Notes under the pieces: model-generated | What the model was told of the DNA's origin: nothing | Databases searched by the model: none | Seen by the model: only the letters and a program-made list of their open reading frames with translations | Program-made: the position numbers and the translations under genes | NCBI GenBank assembly: GCA_014529385.2 | Contig: CM043947.1 | Location: forward strand, 115,895,587-115,959,586 | DNA length: 64,000 nt | Direction of reading: 5' to 3' | DNA from: Adiantum capillus-veneris | Taxonomy: Eukaryota > Streptophyta > Polypodiopsida > Polypodiales > Pteridaceae | Part shown: in pieces, positions 46,481-58,121 of the stretch | Layout: each line of letters opens with the position of its first letter | How positions within the stretch are numbered: the first letter of the stretch is position 1

Positions 46481-47260
46481 TAGACTAGCCAAGACCTCAT
46501 TAAAAGAGACTTATCTCTTGTAATCATGCTTGAAGACTTGTAGAACCATAGCCATTCTAGAGGGAAGAAAATTGGGGATGGCCTGTGTCACCATTACACG
46601 AGAAAACTGGGGTCCACCACAAAAATCATAGCTCCGCATTCGTAACTCCAAAAATTCTGAAAAAAATTGAGCTAAAAGTTGAGATCACGAGCTACATCTT
46701 TCATGTTGAACGCTCCTTTAGATTCAGGATTCTTCTTTACTTAAAAAATTCAGCCAAATAATGTATTATTTGTGGCTGCAAAGGTCTTTTGGTGGTCCCC
46801 TTTGAGTGGACTTCTCTCTTGCCTTCAAGTGTAAGCTCCTTCATGTGTATGAAAACATGACCTAGAGTTTTGAAAAGATTGGCAATCATCTAGATAGAGG
46901 TATTATTGAAATTTGAAAGTGGGGTTGAGGTTTAAAAATGAAAACTAGTGAATAAAATATTTGGTAGGGTGGATTAATATATATATACATGAAAAATATA
47001 TTAGAAAATACTAAAATATATAATGTAATTTAGAATATATATATATTTAATATTTAAGGTCAAAAGAGAGATCAACAAAGAAAGCTTAACTTATTTATGC
47101 TACATCGTGATTGATTAGCATAAGTATTATTTATTTAATAAAGGCTAAAACGTTTGTGAAAAAGGGAAGAAAAAAGCAAAAGAAACTTATATAATAGGAA
47201 ATATTTTTGGTAAAAGAGAAAAAATTTGGGGGGTTCCCATGCATGGAAAAGCATGCCTCA
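46481..47260 (-). repeat. Truncated 3' LTR of the Tat element (U3 part, 780 bp)
   Basis: Nine substitutions and no net indel relative to 54555-55334. It ends (minus-strand sense) inside the LTR at 46481. Confidence 0.9.
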
Positions 47261-47275
47261 TTAGCCCTCACCCTA
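47261..47275 (-). other. Polypurine-like tract of the Tat element
   Basis: Minus strand TTTAGGGTGAGGGCTAA directly precedes the LTR start TGAGGCATGC. Confidence 0.6.
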
Positions 47276-47288
47276 AAGCTAGAGGTAT

Positions 47289-48884
47289 TCATGCCTCTAG
47301 TGTTGTACTTGATTCTTCTTCAATTGAGGTGGAGGAGTCTTTCTCCTCGGGGATTTCCATCATAGGTACTTGATCAAATCTCAAAAAGTACCGCTTCAAC
47401 CTCCATCCATTGACACGTGTTTTGTGGAGCCTACCATCTGCATCCATCAATCGGTAACTGCCATTGGCGTAGCGCTTTCTAATGACAAATGGCCCCTCCC
47501 ATCTGGGTGAAAACTTTTTATCCTTCCTAGTGTCAAACGTGTTATCATACCGTAGGACCAAAATACCTTTCTTGAGACCTTTTGCCCTAAGTCTCGTGTT
47601 GAAGGTAGGTCGACGTTGCTCTGCCTGTGCTGCATAATAGTTGATAGCATCTTCTCTGTCTAGTTGAAGCCTCTCTAGATCAAGAATGTGGTTGTGGAGA
47701 TGAGCATTAGGACGTTCCACCTGCCCAGCTAGCACCCTGAGACTAGCCAATTGTACTTCAATGGGTAAAATGGCTTCCTTACCAAACACCAAGTGATATG
47801 GTGTGAACCCAAGGGATGTGCGAAATGAAGTGCGATAAGCCCAAAGTGCAGCCATAAGATGCTTGTCCCAATCACTTTTGTGATTGTTTACATGCTTAGT
47901 GATGATCTTGTAGATCATACCATTTACCTTTTCCACCAAACCATTGCATTGTGGGTAGTAGGGAGTTGAGTGTCCTCGTGAGATACCTAACTTCTCCATT
48001 AGCTCTCCTACAAGGTCTCCTCTAAAACCTGGTCCCCTGTCAGAAATTATTTCAAGAGGAGTGCCAAAATGGCAACAAATGTTTTCAAATACGAACTTAG
48101 CCACTTCCTTAGCTGTAATCCCGGTGGTGGCAACTGCTTCAGCCCACCTGGTCATGTAGTCCACACCCATGATGATATAAAATTTACTTGATTGGCTCCT
48201 TGGCAAAGGCCCAATAGCATCAATTCCCCATTTCTCAAATGGTCCATATGAGATTATAGGAGTCTGTGGCTCATATGTGAGCCTCCTATCCCCTGCCTTT
48301 TGACATTCCTTGCATGTTTTACACCAATGATGCACATCCCTATGTAGACTAGGCCATACAAACCCATCTTGTAGAATCTTTCTACTAGTGATGTCAAGTG
48401 CAAAGTGTCCTCCGCAAACACCATCATGGCAACTTGAAATGATTTCAGTGATCTCTCTAGAGAGAGGTACACGCCTAAGAATTTGATCCTTACCCTTACA
48501 GTAGAAGTCGTCATTGATAAGGCGGTATTTTGTTGCCTTGCGCACAAGCCACTTCTTTTGGCCCTTAGTAAGATCCTTAGGACACTCTCCTGTGTCCAAG
48601 AAACTCATGATGCCAGGCATAGCATCGCTACCTTGGAAGAGAGGCAACTTCAACTTGATAGCACCCACCACTGAAACATCTTGCAACTTCTCTCTAGCTA
48701 GAGCATCTGCTTCTTGATTTTCTGCTCGAGGGACATGATGTAATTGTACAACTTGAAATTTCCCTAAAAGTTCCTTGACTTTGCGCAAATGGCCTAGCAA
48801 GCTATGATTTTTACAAGCCCAAGTTCCTTGTATTTGTTTTATTAAAAGCATGGCATCACCAAATACATTTAACAGTTGAATGCC
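47289..48884 (-). pseudogene. Tat element: end of second RNase H and integrase
   Basis: Same frame as the segment upstream but separated by TAG at 48885-48887 (ACA TAG GGC, most likely from CAG). The first part, with FGDAMLLIKQIQGTW and NQEADALAREKL, completes the archaeal-type RNase H. The integrase zinc motif follows (CHDGVCGGH ... WCKTCKECQ), then the catalytic core with WGIDAIGP, SDRGPGF and NGLVEKVNG, so all three acidic residues are present. The end has the GPF/Y module (FSPRWEGPFVIRKRY) and no chromodomain. The stretch is otherwise open to its TAA/TAG end at 47289. Confidence 0.9.
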
Positions 48885-49856
48885 CTATGTCACACACCAC
48901 TCTAACCCAAGAGTTAAAGCTGCATATTCTGCCTCATTGTTAAAGTGAGAATCCAAGAGATTCCCAATGGAGAAAACCTTGTCCCCTTTCTCGTTGAAGA
49001 TGACAATGCCTGCTGCATCTTCGTCCACTTTCCTCTTGTAGTCTCCATCAAATAAAAGAGAGTGAGCCTCCTCTACCTTAGGGACTTCCAGCACAGGTGT
49101 AATATCTTGATCATTTGGCTTTATCTTTAGCTTCTTTTCATAGTGGCGATGAGTGAGAATACTTCCTAGACTGGCCCTTGTGGATTTCTCCACTTGCATT
49201 GTGTAGTCAAACTCTTGTAGCCTTGTGATCCATTTGGAAATCCTAGAAGAAACATCCATGTGCTGCATTACATAAGGAAACACTTCTTCCATTGTTAAGA
49301 TTATGAATGGTCTAGACAATAAATAAGAGAGAAATTTTGTGGTAGCAAACATTAATGCAAGCACCATGTGCTCCACTGCCGTGTATCCCTTTTCTGATGG
49401 AGTCATCATTCGACTAGAGAAGTAGATAGGACGCATGAAAGAAGTTTGAGGATCCTTTTGCATCAATACAGCCCCAAGTGTGTCATTTCCCACACTAGGG
49501 TTTACATAAAATGGCTCGTCCCACTTTGGAGGTGCTATGGTGGGAAGTGAAGCTAGAATTTGTTTTACCTCATTGAATTGTTGTTCATTTTCTTCACTCC
49601 AAGTGAAGATCTCTTGATGGGTAACTTGTTGTAAAGGGAGAACCACTTGGGAGAACAAGTGAATGAACCTACTCAAATACCTCACCTTTTGAAGAAAAAA
49701 GACCAATTGCTTTGTTGTGGTGGGAGAGGTCAAAGCCACCAAGGCTTGAACCTTGCTTGGGTCAGCTTCAATGCCGTTGGCCGAGATCACATATATGGCT
49801 AAGAAGAGTAACCTTGCTTTCACCAATGTGGCATTTCTCCACATTGAGTTGGCCAC
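48885..49856 (-). pseudogene. Tat element: gypsy RNase H and start of second RNase H
   Basis: Open frame continuing the RT after a frameshift. It holds SANGIEADPSKVQAL and LPLQQVTHQEIFTWS (RT thumb/connection), the classical gypsy RNase H (FYVNPSVGNDTLGAVLMQKD, KGYTAVEHMVLALMF), then LLFDGDYKRKVDEDAAGIVI and NNEAEYAALTLGLEW, which start the additional archaeal-type RNase H. Ends at TAG 48885-48887. Some positions usually occupied by catalytic acids in the first RNase H are changed (NPSVGND for ..DASD..), as often seen in Tat elements whose function moved to the second domain. Confidence 0.85.
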
Positions 49857-51228
49857 CCAAAGCTTGTAGCCTAGCTAGACCTTCATAAACTTTCTTCAAA
49901 TGAAGAGAGCAAGAGCTATAGATACAAAAGTCATCAATAAAAACACGGATTGATTTTCCAAAGAATTGCTGAAAAACAAATGTCACATATCGCTGAAAAA
50001 TGGCTGGAGCATTAGTGAGACCGAAAGGCATAACTCTGTAAGCAAAACATCCCCATGGTGTGATGAAGGTTGTCTTCTTTTGATCTTCTTCGGCGATGCT
50101 AATTTGGAAGTAGCCTGAGTAGCCATCACATACCGTGTAGCGCTCATGTCTTGCTACCTCATTGAGCATTTCGTCTTGAAAAGGAAGAGGAAAATGGTCC
50201 CTCTTTGTGGCTGCATTAAGAGGCTTGTAATCAACACAAACCCTCCACTTACCATTCTTCTTTGGTGTGACTACCACTGGAGAAACCCACTCTGAGTCTT
50301 CAACAGGATAGATAAAACCGGCTTCTAGCAATTTCCTCACCTCTTTGAGTAGGGAGTCTTGTTGAATTACTCCTAGCCGCCTGAGCTTCTGCACTACAGG
50401 TTTACTTCCCTCCTTGAGCTTAATGTGATGTTGAACTACTGTGATGCCAGTGATTTTATCATATTCATCAATGAACAATGTGGTAAAATTACTTAGCATC
50501 AAAATATAATCTTCACGCTCCTTTCCACACAACTCACTAGAGAGCATTTGATGTAGCTTACTTGCTTCTACCAGAGGTTGTATACCTGGTGTCTCCCCTT
50601 GGTTTGATGATGAGGCATCAGGTTTCTCCATCTTCTTAGGGTCCTTGAGAATGATCCCCATCACCTCAATGCTACTGTCACTTTCTTCACTCACTGTTGA
50701 CTCCTCCTCTGAAGGGGTTGAAGAGTCACCACTAGAAAACTCATCCTCGGAGGTTTCTAGATCCATGTCGCGTTGTTGACCTATCTTCATGTCGTAAAGT
50801 ATTGGCCTCCCTTTTGCATCCTTCATCTGGATTATGCCGGTGTCCCAGTCCTGCTTAGATCTCATAGCCATAAGCCAAGGCCTCCCTAGAATGATAGGAT
50901 AGCCCTCCCCTTTGTGTGGCATGACAAAGATGTCCACATCTACCTCGGTGTTGAATGCCTTTATCCTAACTGCATTTATGACACCAACACATTGAACTTT
51001 TAAATTATTTTCCATTTTGGCTCGGCATGGTGCCGGCCGACTCACCTCTAAACCCAAACGGTGCATCATTTTTTCACTCATGATGCATATTTGTGCACCA
51101 CCATCGATGTAGATATTGGAGATGTGTTTCCCTTTGATGTAAGCATCCATCACTGGTAGTATGTCATATAGATTCCTCCCAGAGATAGCCCCAGCTATCT
51201 TTAACTTTGGTGGTCTCGTGCTAACCAT
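49768..51228 (-). pseudogene. Tat element: protease and reverse transcriptase
   Basis: First ATG at 51228 (MVSTRPPKLKIAG). In the full element pol is probably made with gag. Protease: SNIYIDGGAQICIMSE, an Asp protease box of the DGG type. [47 protein letters not shown] and the catalytic VFIDDFCIYS (Asp-Asp codons near 49930-49935). The frame ends at RH-stop. A one-base shift in an AT run at about 49790-49795 moves RT sequence to the overlapping frame (VISANGIEAD...). An acidic Ser/Glu-rich linker lies between protease and RT (about residues 170-220). Confidence 0.85.
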
Positions 51229-51276
51229 CTTTGTCCATTGTCTCCTCACCCTAGGTGCTAGGTGGAGTAACTGGGG

Positions 51277-52524
51277 TCAGGTGATTTTTGGGCCCTGCAC
51301 AGAAACATCTTGAACCAAATCATATGGTTTAGAACATTCACCCAAAGAGAAATCTACAATGTCAATTTTACGTCGTGACTTGGACGGCTTTTTGCTAGAT
51401 TCCCCTTTAGTCTTCATCTTTTCTTCCTTTTGGGAAGATTCACCATGCCTAGCGCGTTTTACCCCAATGGAATCTACTCCTTTAACCTTGGTCTTATCCT
51501 CCTCCACTTTCTCCTTTCCCTTACCTTCAAGACTGATGACGCTTACTGTTTGATTGCCAACTGGTGGTGGGGGTAAGGGTGGAATGAGAGGTTGTGGTTG
51601 TGGTTGAATCGGTGGTTGTAGGATTTGCACGGGTGGTGCTTGTCGTGGTGCCCTCGGTGGTGGTGGTCTTGCTCTCGGTGGTGAAACCTGGTTTTGCCTG
51701 GCTCCTCTGTTGAAATTCTGCCTCCTTGGGTGTGGATAGTAGTACATGCCATGACCATCCTCCCCACAATTGTAGCAATGGTATTCTTGGTTTTGCCTTC
51801 GTTGTCCTCTCCCTTGCTCTTGGTTGCGATTGTGTGCATGCCCTTGTTGTATCAAATGGACTGAGAGATTCTCAAGTTGATTGGTGATTCGGTTGAGCAG
51901 GTCTTGCTGATCTTCAATTGGTTCTTGTGGTTGAATCCTCTGGGCGGCTGTTGTAGGTGGTGCTAGAGGTGGTTGGGTCCTAATGGCTTCCTCTTCATCG
52001 ATATTCTTGGCTTGTAGGCGTAACTTCTTGTCTTTAAGGCGGGCCACTTCAACTGCTAGCTCATACGTAGCAAGAAACCTTCCCTTCACCTTCTCTTTAA
52101 GAGTTGGCCATAACCCAGCTACAAACCGATTCTTCTTTAGGAAATCAGGTGCCCCCTCATCCTCTCTTAGCGATGCAACCCATTGCCCCCATAAATCTAC
52201 AAACTTTGACTCATATGATGCGTATTCCAGCATACTGCCCTGCTTCAACTCTGTCAACAATTGCCATAGCTTCTCTGATGTTGTGTCCTCTCCAAAACGC
52301 TTGACAAAGGCTGCTCTTAATAAGTCCCACCGTTCCTTGGTTTCTTGTGCCAAGGCATTGTACCATGATCTTGCCTCCACCTTCATTAGAAGTGGGAAGA
52401 TGCGCAAGCGCGAAGCATCATCATCTCTCACAGAGATGACACATGCTATTTCCAAGTTGTCTAGAAAGTTTGTAGCATCCTCACCCACCTTACTAGTAAA
52501 GGTTGGAAATGCTACACTTGCCAT
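51277..52524 (-). CDS. Tat element Gag
   Basis: ATG at 52524 (MASVAFPTFTSK) chosen; the open frame upstream lacks ATG. 415 residues, intact. The N-terminal two thirds match plant gypsy Gag (retrotransposon gag core: ARSWYNALAQETKERWDLLR, AAFVKRFGED, YASYESKFVDLW). A Gln/Pro-rich region follows. The zinc knuckle (HCYNCGEDGHGMYYYPH) has CX2CX4H, but the last cysteine is Tyr, likely weakening RNA binding. A basic C-terminal tail (KKPSKSRRKIDIVD) ends the protein. Stops 28 bp before the pol region. Gag would form the capsid particle in the cytoplasm. Confidence 0.85.
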   Translation of the reverse strand: MASVAFPTFTSKVGEDATNFLDNLEIACVISVRDDDASRLRIFPLLMKVEARSWYNALAQETKERWDLLRAAFVKRFGEDTTSEKLWQLLTELKQGSMLEYASYESKFVDLWGQWVASLREDEGAPDFLKKNRFVAGLWPTLKEKVKGRFLATYELAVEVARLKDKKLRLQAKNIDEEEAIRTQPPLAPPTTAAQRIQPQEPIEDQQDLLNRITNQLENLSVHLIQQGHAHNRNQEQGRGQRRQNQEYHCYNCGEDGHGMYYYPHPRRQNFNRGARQNQVSPPRARPPPPRAPRQAPPVQILQPPIQPQPQPLIPPLPPPPVGNQTVSVISLEGKGKEKVEEDKTKVKGVDSIGVKRARHGESSQKEEKMKTKGESSKKPSKSRRKIDIVDFSLGECSKPYDLVQDVSVQGPKIT

Positions 52525-52529
52525 GATTA

Positions 52530-53364
52530 CTGAGAGAGAGCTAGAAAGACACACTTCTTAACTTGCAAAATTTTTTTTCTTCTTTACAAGGAGGCGTGTA
52601 TACCCTCTTATACTAGGACATAGATTAAAACTTCAAACGGTACATTGCCTTGTACCAAAGGTAAGACAAATGGCTGATTTGATGACAGAACCTCAAAAAA
52701 TCGCTCCCCACCCGGCATGGTGTCAATGACGTGCTGGTAGTGAACCTTCAAGTCCAGTATTACCTTGATTGAGCGTACACGTGTTGGTATGTGTGATCTG
52801 TTTTGAGGTAGGTTGTACTGATTCATGTGAATCTTAGAGGTGCTTAGTCACTGTCCAAGCTTGTGGGAGAGGGTGGTGTTCTTTCCTGAAACAAACTCAG
52901 TAGATCCCTAGTTTCTCTAGTGAGAGTGTGAGCCAATGCTTCCGTTATCTGTGCTGCAGCATCAGGTACGACTTGAAAACTGACTGTGATAATTACCTCG
53001 GTGACTTGAGTTACCCGATTCTCAAAGAAGAATAGTGTTGATTCTCTATTGTGCAGAGCTCCTTCCATTTTGTTGTTGTTGGTTGGTTGTAGGTTGCGGA
53101 CATGGTTTCGACCTTCTCCTTCTTCTTCTTGGCACTTGGCCTATGTATATCCACTGGGTTTGGCGTGTTGGTTGACTCTCCCACTTCAAATCGATTACCG
53201 TTACACCTGGCACTCGAGCTTCGATGGAGATGCGGAGTTCGTCTAGTTGTGCTTGGAGCTCTTCTTCTTCTGTCGTCCAGTTAGCAAATCCTTCTAGCCA
53301 TTCATCCATTCACAATAGTTTAGGGTTTTCAGTCTTGTAAACTGAAGGGTTTCAAGAGCCCTCC
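52530..53364 (-). other. Leader of the Tat element
   Basis: Between primer site and gag; open stretches on both strands (for example 53309-53046 minus) but no recognisable domain. Confidence 0.5.
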
Positions 53365-53379
53365 TCAGTGGGGGCACCA
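53365..53379 (-). promoter_or_regulatory. Primer-binding site of the Tat element
   Basis: Minus strand TGGTGCCCCCACTGA two bases after the LTR end ...CCTCTCA at 53382. Confidence 0.75.
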
Positions 53380-53381
53380 AA

Positions 53382-55334
53382 TGAGAGGCGGAAGTGAAAA
53401 AAATAGACCCGGTGACCTCTACACCAAGACTATGCACAATGGCCTCATCATGGGGAATACGCAATAGGGGCACCACCTAGCAAGATATGCGGCTAGGACG
53501 CATACATATACACAAGGAAACATGCCATGGAAAACAATTTCAAGATCCATGCCCAAATGTGGAATGGGGTGGTCAGAGAATAAGGTGAGAGGAGTGGTGA
53601 GTGAGTGAGAATGGGCTCACTACTCATGCATATAGTAAGGAAGATAACGAGGTCAGGCATACATGCAAGTATGCTCACTTCTCATACAAGAGGTGGCGAA
53701 TCCTCACACCTCAAGATGGAAGTAGCAAGATGATAGGAATATGAGAGGGAGAGAGAGTGTGTGTGTATGGTGGCGAATCCGCACACCTTAACATAAGCAG
53801 AAAAAAAAAATGGCAAGGAACAAGCATATACCATACTCACAATGAGATGTATCCAAAGAGACACAAAGTATGGCACCAAAATGTAGTGTGTTGATTGCTT
53901 GCAAAAGATGAATACAATAGGTAGCGTATGACAGGAAAATGAGAAGGGAACAAGATCGTAGGAGGCATAATGGAGAGATGGGAGGTGATGGCGAGGAATA
54001 TATGAGTGTGTCCCCCCTTCTTCTTCTTGAAATTGTGCCTTCAACCCTTAATTACAAGTGGTGTGGAGGTGTGGTGCTCATCTTTTGTGCATGGTGATGG
54101 TGATGATGATGGTGTTGTGATTATGTGATTAGGGTTCATGCTACAAGCATGTAGCACAAGAGTGTGTATGGATAGGTGTGTGTGTGCGTGTGTGTGTGTC
54201 TCTCCCCCCAAGCGAGCTCTCATGGCCTCCTTATATAGAGAAGGAGGGGAGGATTTAGTAATATTTCTATTTGAGGTGAGTGTCCCACTTTGGTGACTAG
54301 GAAAATGGGGTGCATGTGACTATGGCTCCCATCTTGTCTCCTCATTATTTAAAATACAAGAGTCAATAGAGAGAGAGGAAGAGAGAATGTGGGTAGGATA
54401 TAGAGGATAGGAGATATTTACAATAGTCTAGATTTGGCTAGACATAAGCTTATTAGGGAGAGAAGAGAGAGGTAAGAAATTTACAAGAGAGATTGTCAAA
54501 GGTGGATAGTTGTTGATGAGGATGGATCCTCCAAAAATGGTGATAGAATTACTCTAGACTAGCCAAGACCTCATTAAAAGAGACTTATCTCTTGTAATCA
54601 TGCTTGAAGACTTGTAGAACCATAGCCATTCTAGAGGGAAGAAAATTGGGGATGGCCTGTGTCACCATTACACGAGAAAACTGGGGTCCACCACAAAAAT
54701 CATAGCTCCGCGTTCGTAACTCCAAAAATTCTGAAAAAAATTGAGCTAAAAGTTGAGATCACGAGCTACATCTTTCATGTTGAACGCTCCTTCAGATTCA
54801 GGATTCTTCTTTACTTAAAAAATTCAGCCAAATAATGTATTATTTGTGGCTGCAAAGGTCTTTTGGTGGTCCCCTTTGAGTGGACTTCTCTCTTGCCTTC
54901 AAGTGTAAGCTCCTTCATGTGTATGAAAACATGACCTAGAGTTTTGAAAAGATTGGCAATCATCTAGATAAAGGTATTATTGAAATTTGAAAGTGGGGTT
55001 GAGGTTTAAAAATGAAAACTAGTGAATAAAATATTTGGTAGGGTGGATTAATATATATATACATGAAAAATATATTAGAAAATACTAAAATATAGAATGT
55101 AATTTAGAATATATATATTTTTAATATTTAAGATGAAAAGAGAGATCAACAAAGAAAGGTTAACTTATTTATGCTACATCGTGATTGATTAGCATAAGTA
55201 TTATTTATTTAATAAAGGCTAAAACGTTTGTGAAAAAGGGAAGAAAAAAGCAAAAGAAACTTATATAATAGGAAATATTTTTGGTAAAAGAGAAAAAATA
55301 TGGGGGGTTCCCATGCATGGAAAAGCATGCCTCA
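53382..55334 (-). repeat. 5' LTR of the Tat element, 1,953 bp
   Basis: Minus strand begins TGAGGCATGC and ends CCTCTCA. A TATA-like box TCTATATAAGG lies at 54230-54240 on the minus strand, giving a U3 of about 1.1 kb. Only the outer 780 bp have a partner at the other end. Confidence 0.85.
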
Positions 55335-56793
55335 ATGTTTAGGATGTCGTCTCTTGGAATGTGATGATTGCAAGATATGCTCAACTAGTTTAGGACCAAG
55401 GATCTGTGGGTGTTTTTTAGAGGATATGAAGTAAGGGTGTCTCTCTAGATACAATCACATACACTATAGGAAATTTTCAGCTAATGCAAAGGGAGGGTGT
55501 CTGTACAGATGCATGTTGTTTCATGGAGTGCACCGATTGCACGATATACCCAATAGGGTCAAGACCAAGAAGCTCTAGGTTGTTTTTGATAGATGCAAAG
55601 CGAGGGTGTCTCTCAATATGCAATCACATATGCTTGCACTCCGGAGGCATGTGGCATTACATAAGATGCTGATGTGGGAAAAATAATTCATTGATTGTAG
55701 GATATGCCCAACTTGGTTGGGGCCAAAGAGCTCTGTGTGTTTTTGAGTGAATATGAAGAAAGGGTGTCTTTCTAGATGCAATCACATAAGCTCTAGACTT
55801 TTTTCAATTGATGTAAAGGGAGGGTGTCTCTCCAGATGCATGTCATCTCATGGAGTGCACCAATTGTAGGATATACCAAACAAGGTCAAGGCTAAGAAGC
55901 TCTGGGCTGTTTTTGATGGATGCAAAGCGAGGGTGTCTCTCTAGATGCAATCGCATACGCTTGATCTTGAATCTCTAGGCCATTTTTGGTGGATGCAAAG
56001 TGACGGTGTCTTGCCAAACGCTTGGCAAAGAAGATATGTGATGTTTTTGACAGATGCAAAGCGAGGGTGTCCCTCCAAATGAACGAAGTCAGGGCTACGT
56101 GGACACCTGCTTATTGGTGGCAGATACAAAGCAGTGGTGTCTTTCCAAATGCAATCACATATGCTTGTATCTTGAAGGCAAGGGTCCAGGTTAGGAAGCT
56201 CTTGATTGTTTTCAGTAGATGCAGAGAAAGGACACCTCTCTAAATGCAATCACACACACTTGTATCTTGAAGGCATGTGGAATTACACAAGATTTTGATA
56301 TGGGCAAAAGAATTCATGATGATATTGTTTAGAATTTCGGGCTTGAAAGAAAATTTCGTGATTTTGGCACTACCTTGATTTCCATGTAATCCAGATGTGG
56401 TGCACTTCATAAAGAAAGTTCTTGAGGAGCTTCCTGTCCGAGATGTTGTTTCATGGAGTGCATTGATTGTGGTGTATTCCCTGGTAGCACCAAGAAGCAA
56501 CTTGGGCTGTTTTCAGTGGATGCAAAGCAAGGGTATCTCTCCATATGAAAATTGCAATCGCCTATGATTTGGACCATTTTCAGATGATGCAAAATGAGGA
56601 TGTCTCTCTAGATGCACTTTTTTCTCAAGGAGTGTAGTGGTTGCATGATATGTCCAACAGGGTGAGGTCAAAAAGAGAGAGTGTTCTTTTCAGCAAATAC
56701 AAAGAGACGACATCTCTCCATATGCAATGATGTACACTTGCACCTTGAAGGCATATGGCATTACACAAGATGCTAATATGGGCAAAAGAATTC
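55335..56793 (+). pseudogene. PPR pseudogene array, left part
   Basis: Many pieces of plant-type PPR repeats on the plus strand in shifting frames: DVVSWN-like starts (55343), SEGVSLDAIAYA (near 55927) and VFPNAITYACILKA (near 56138), the usual A/B-helix texts of a 35-residue PPR. Frames break every 50-100 bp, so no protein is made. Units contain the recurrent phrase GATGCAAAGCGAGGGTGTCTC. PPR proteins guide organelle RNA processing; this is a remnant array. Confidence 0.8.
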
Positions 56794-58121
56794 TTAACAC
56801 TAGGTTGGTAACCTAACAGGACATAAAAGTGTCCTTTTAGGGTTTTGAAAAAAACCTCCAAAACCATAGTAGATCCACTCATTTTGTAAAATCCTTTCAT
56901 GAGGTTATAGTTCAAGGCCTACTACACATGTAAAAAATAAGAAACTTGTAAAATTTCTTATCTTTTGGTCACACCAAGCCTCCAAAGTTAATGGACCAGT
57001 ACATTTTCATCAAAACAGACATTTCTTGCATTTTGTTGCATAAAATAAGATTGGGGATTTTTGTAGGACTTGAGATAAATTCCCTAGTTAACTTCAATGG
57101 GTTGGTGATCAGAACATATGATTGCTTCTCAGTCACTATTTTTTGTTTTGCCAAAAGAAATAGGTACAAAAAAGTTGAATTTTTATCATTTTGCAAACCT
57201 ATCATCAAAGTTTCTATAGCCATGCTCAATAAAAATAATATATGCATGTTTTCTTAGTTCCGAATTGTCCTTTAGGTTCATAAGGAGCCATGGAGCATGT
57301 CAAAAGAATAATACATCTCGTACCAAGGGGAATCTTGGGGATAAAGATGAAGTGCTAAATACAACAAACATGAAAAAACTGGGTTCAACATTATGAGTTG
57401 TAGAATCCCATAGAAACTATTCAATATCTAGCCAAATTTGATCCTTATGACTAGATATGGTTACTACCTACAAAATGCATGTAGTTTTCACAAGAAACTA
57501 ACAATATTGAAAAAGCTATACTTGATATACTAGAATGTTTCGTTTTCTTCTATAATTGAAAAAATCAACCATCGTTGTCTACTATGCAAAATAGGGTATT
57601 AGGTGCCCCAAAACTCAAGGAATATTAGCTTTATGTTACAATATGAGACATAGAAAATCAAAACTGCATTTGGATATCATGAAAGCCATCAAAAAAATCA
57701 TAGAAGAGCTAAAATTGGCTAAAAAATAGGATTTGATAATTTTTATAATTTGGTCATAACTTAGAACTTTAACATTTATTTCTCCCTAGAAGCATCAGGA
57801 CATGTTGAGGACTACTAAAGATAGTTCTCTAGCATTATAGACCTCACAAACATGAATTCTAGAGTGGTATAGTTGCAAAAAGTTGAAAAAAGCCAAAAAC
57901 AGGACCCGTTTTTTCACACAGTTTAGGTTGTGAAATGCTGTGCAAGGACAAGGTTAAAGATTGAATCGATATTCCAAAAAAATGGCGAGTTTTTTTCAAC
58001 TCATGAGACAACTTTCTAGACAGATAGCACCTCAAAATCCATTTTGAAACTCTTGACATAATTCAAGGAAAATGGTCACTTCATAGGACATAAAAGTGTC
58101 CCATTACCAACCTAGTGTTAA
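56794..58121. mobile_element. TTAA-flanked non-autonomous DNA element, 1,320 bp (piggyBac-like candidate)
   Basis: TTAA at 56794-56797 and 58118-58121. Between them are perfect 14-bp terminal inverted repeats CACTAGGTTGGTAA / TTACCAACCTAGTG, each followed by a subterminal hairpin GGACATAAAAGTGTCC. The element interrupts a PPR unit; sister units at 58765-58800, 59440-59470 and 60390-60420 show the site without it. The interior is AT-rich and has no transposase. TTAA duplication plus subterminal inverted repeats fit piggyBac-type (or Kolobok-type) elements; the start CACTA alone would suggest CACTA elements, but those make 3-bp duplications. Confidence 0.75.

Larger units (their letters stand above)
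46481..55334 (-). mobile_element. Tat-lineage Ty3/gypsy LTR retrotransposon, minus strand, 3' LTR truncated
   Basis: 5' LTR at 53382-55334 (TG...CA), primer site at 53365-53379, gag (52524-51277), pol (51228-47289), polypurine tract near 47261-47275, and the first 780 bp of the 3' LTR (46481-47260). Shared LTR parts differ at 9 of 780 positions (about 1.2%), so the element is young. Pol holds a gypsy RNase H and, after it, a second archaeal-type RNase H before the integrase, and no chromodomain; both features mark the plant Tat group. No target duplication: left and right flanks are unrelated, as expected if the left LTR is truncated. One frameshift and one stop break pol. Confidence 0.9.

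Noticed and set aside
55335-55340. Target-site duplication for the Tat element
   Set aside because: Bases left of 46481 (TTTGA) and right of 55334 (ATGTT) differ; the left LTR is truncated, so no duplication is expected.
56798-56802. CACTA-superfamily transposon end
   Set aside because: The ends start CACTA, but the flank is a 4-bp TTAA duplication with subterminal hairpins, not a 3-bp duplication with CACTA-type subterminal repeats.
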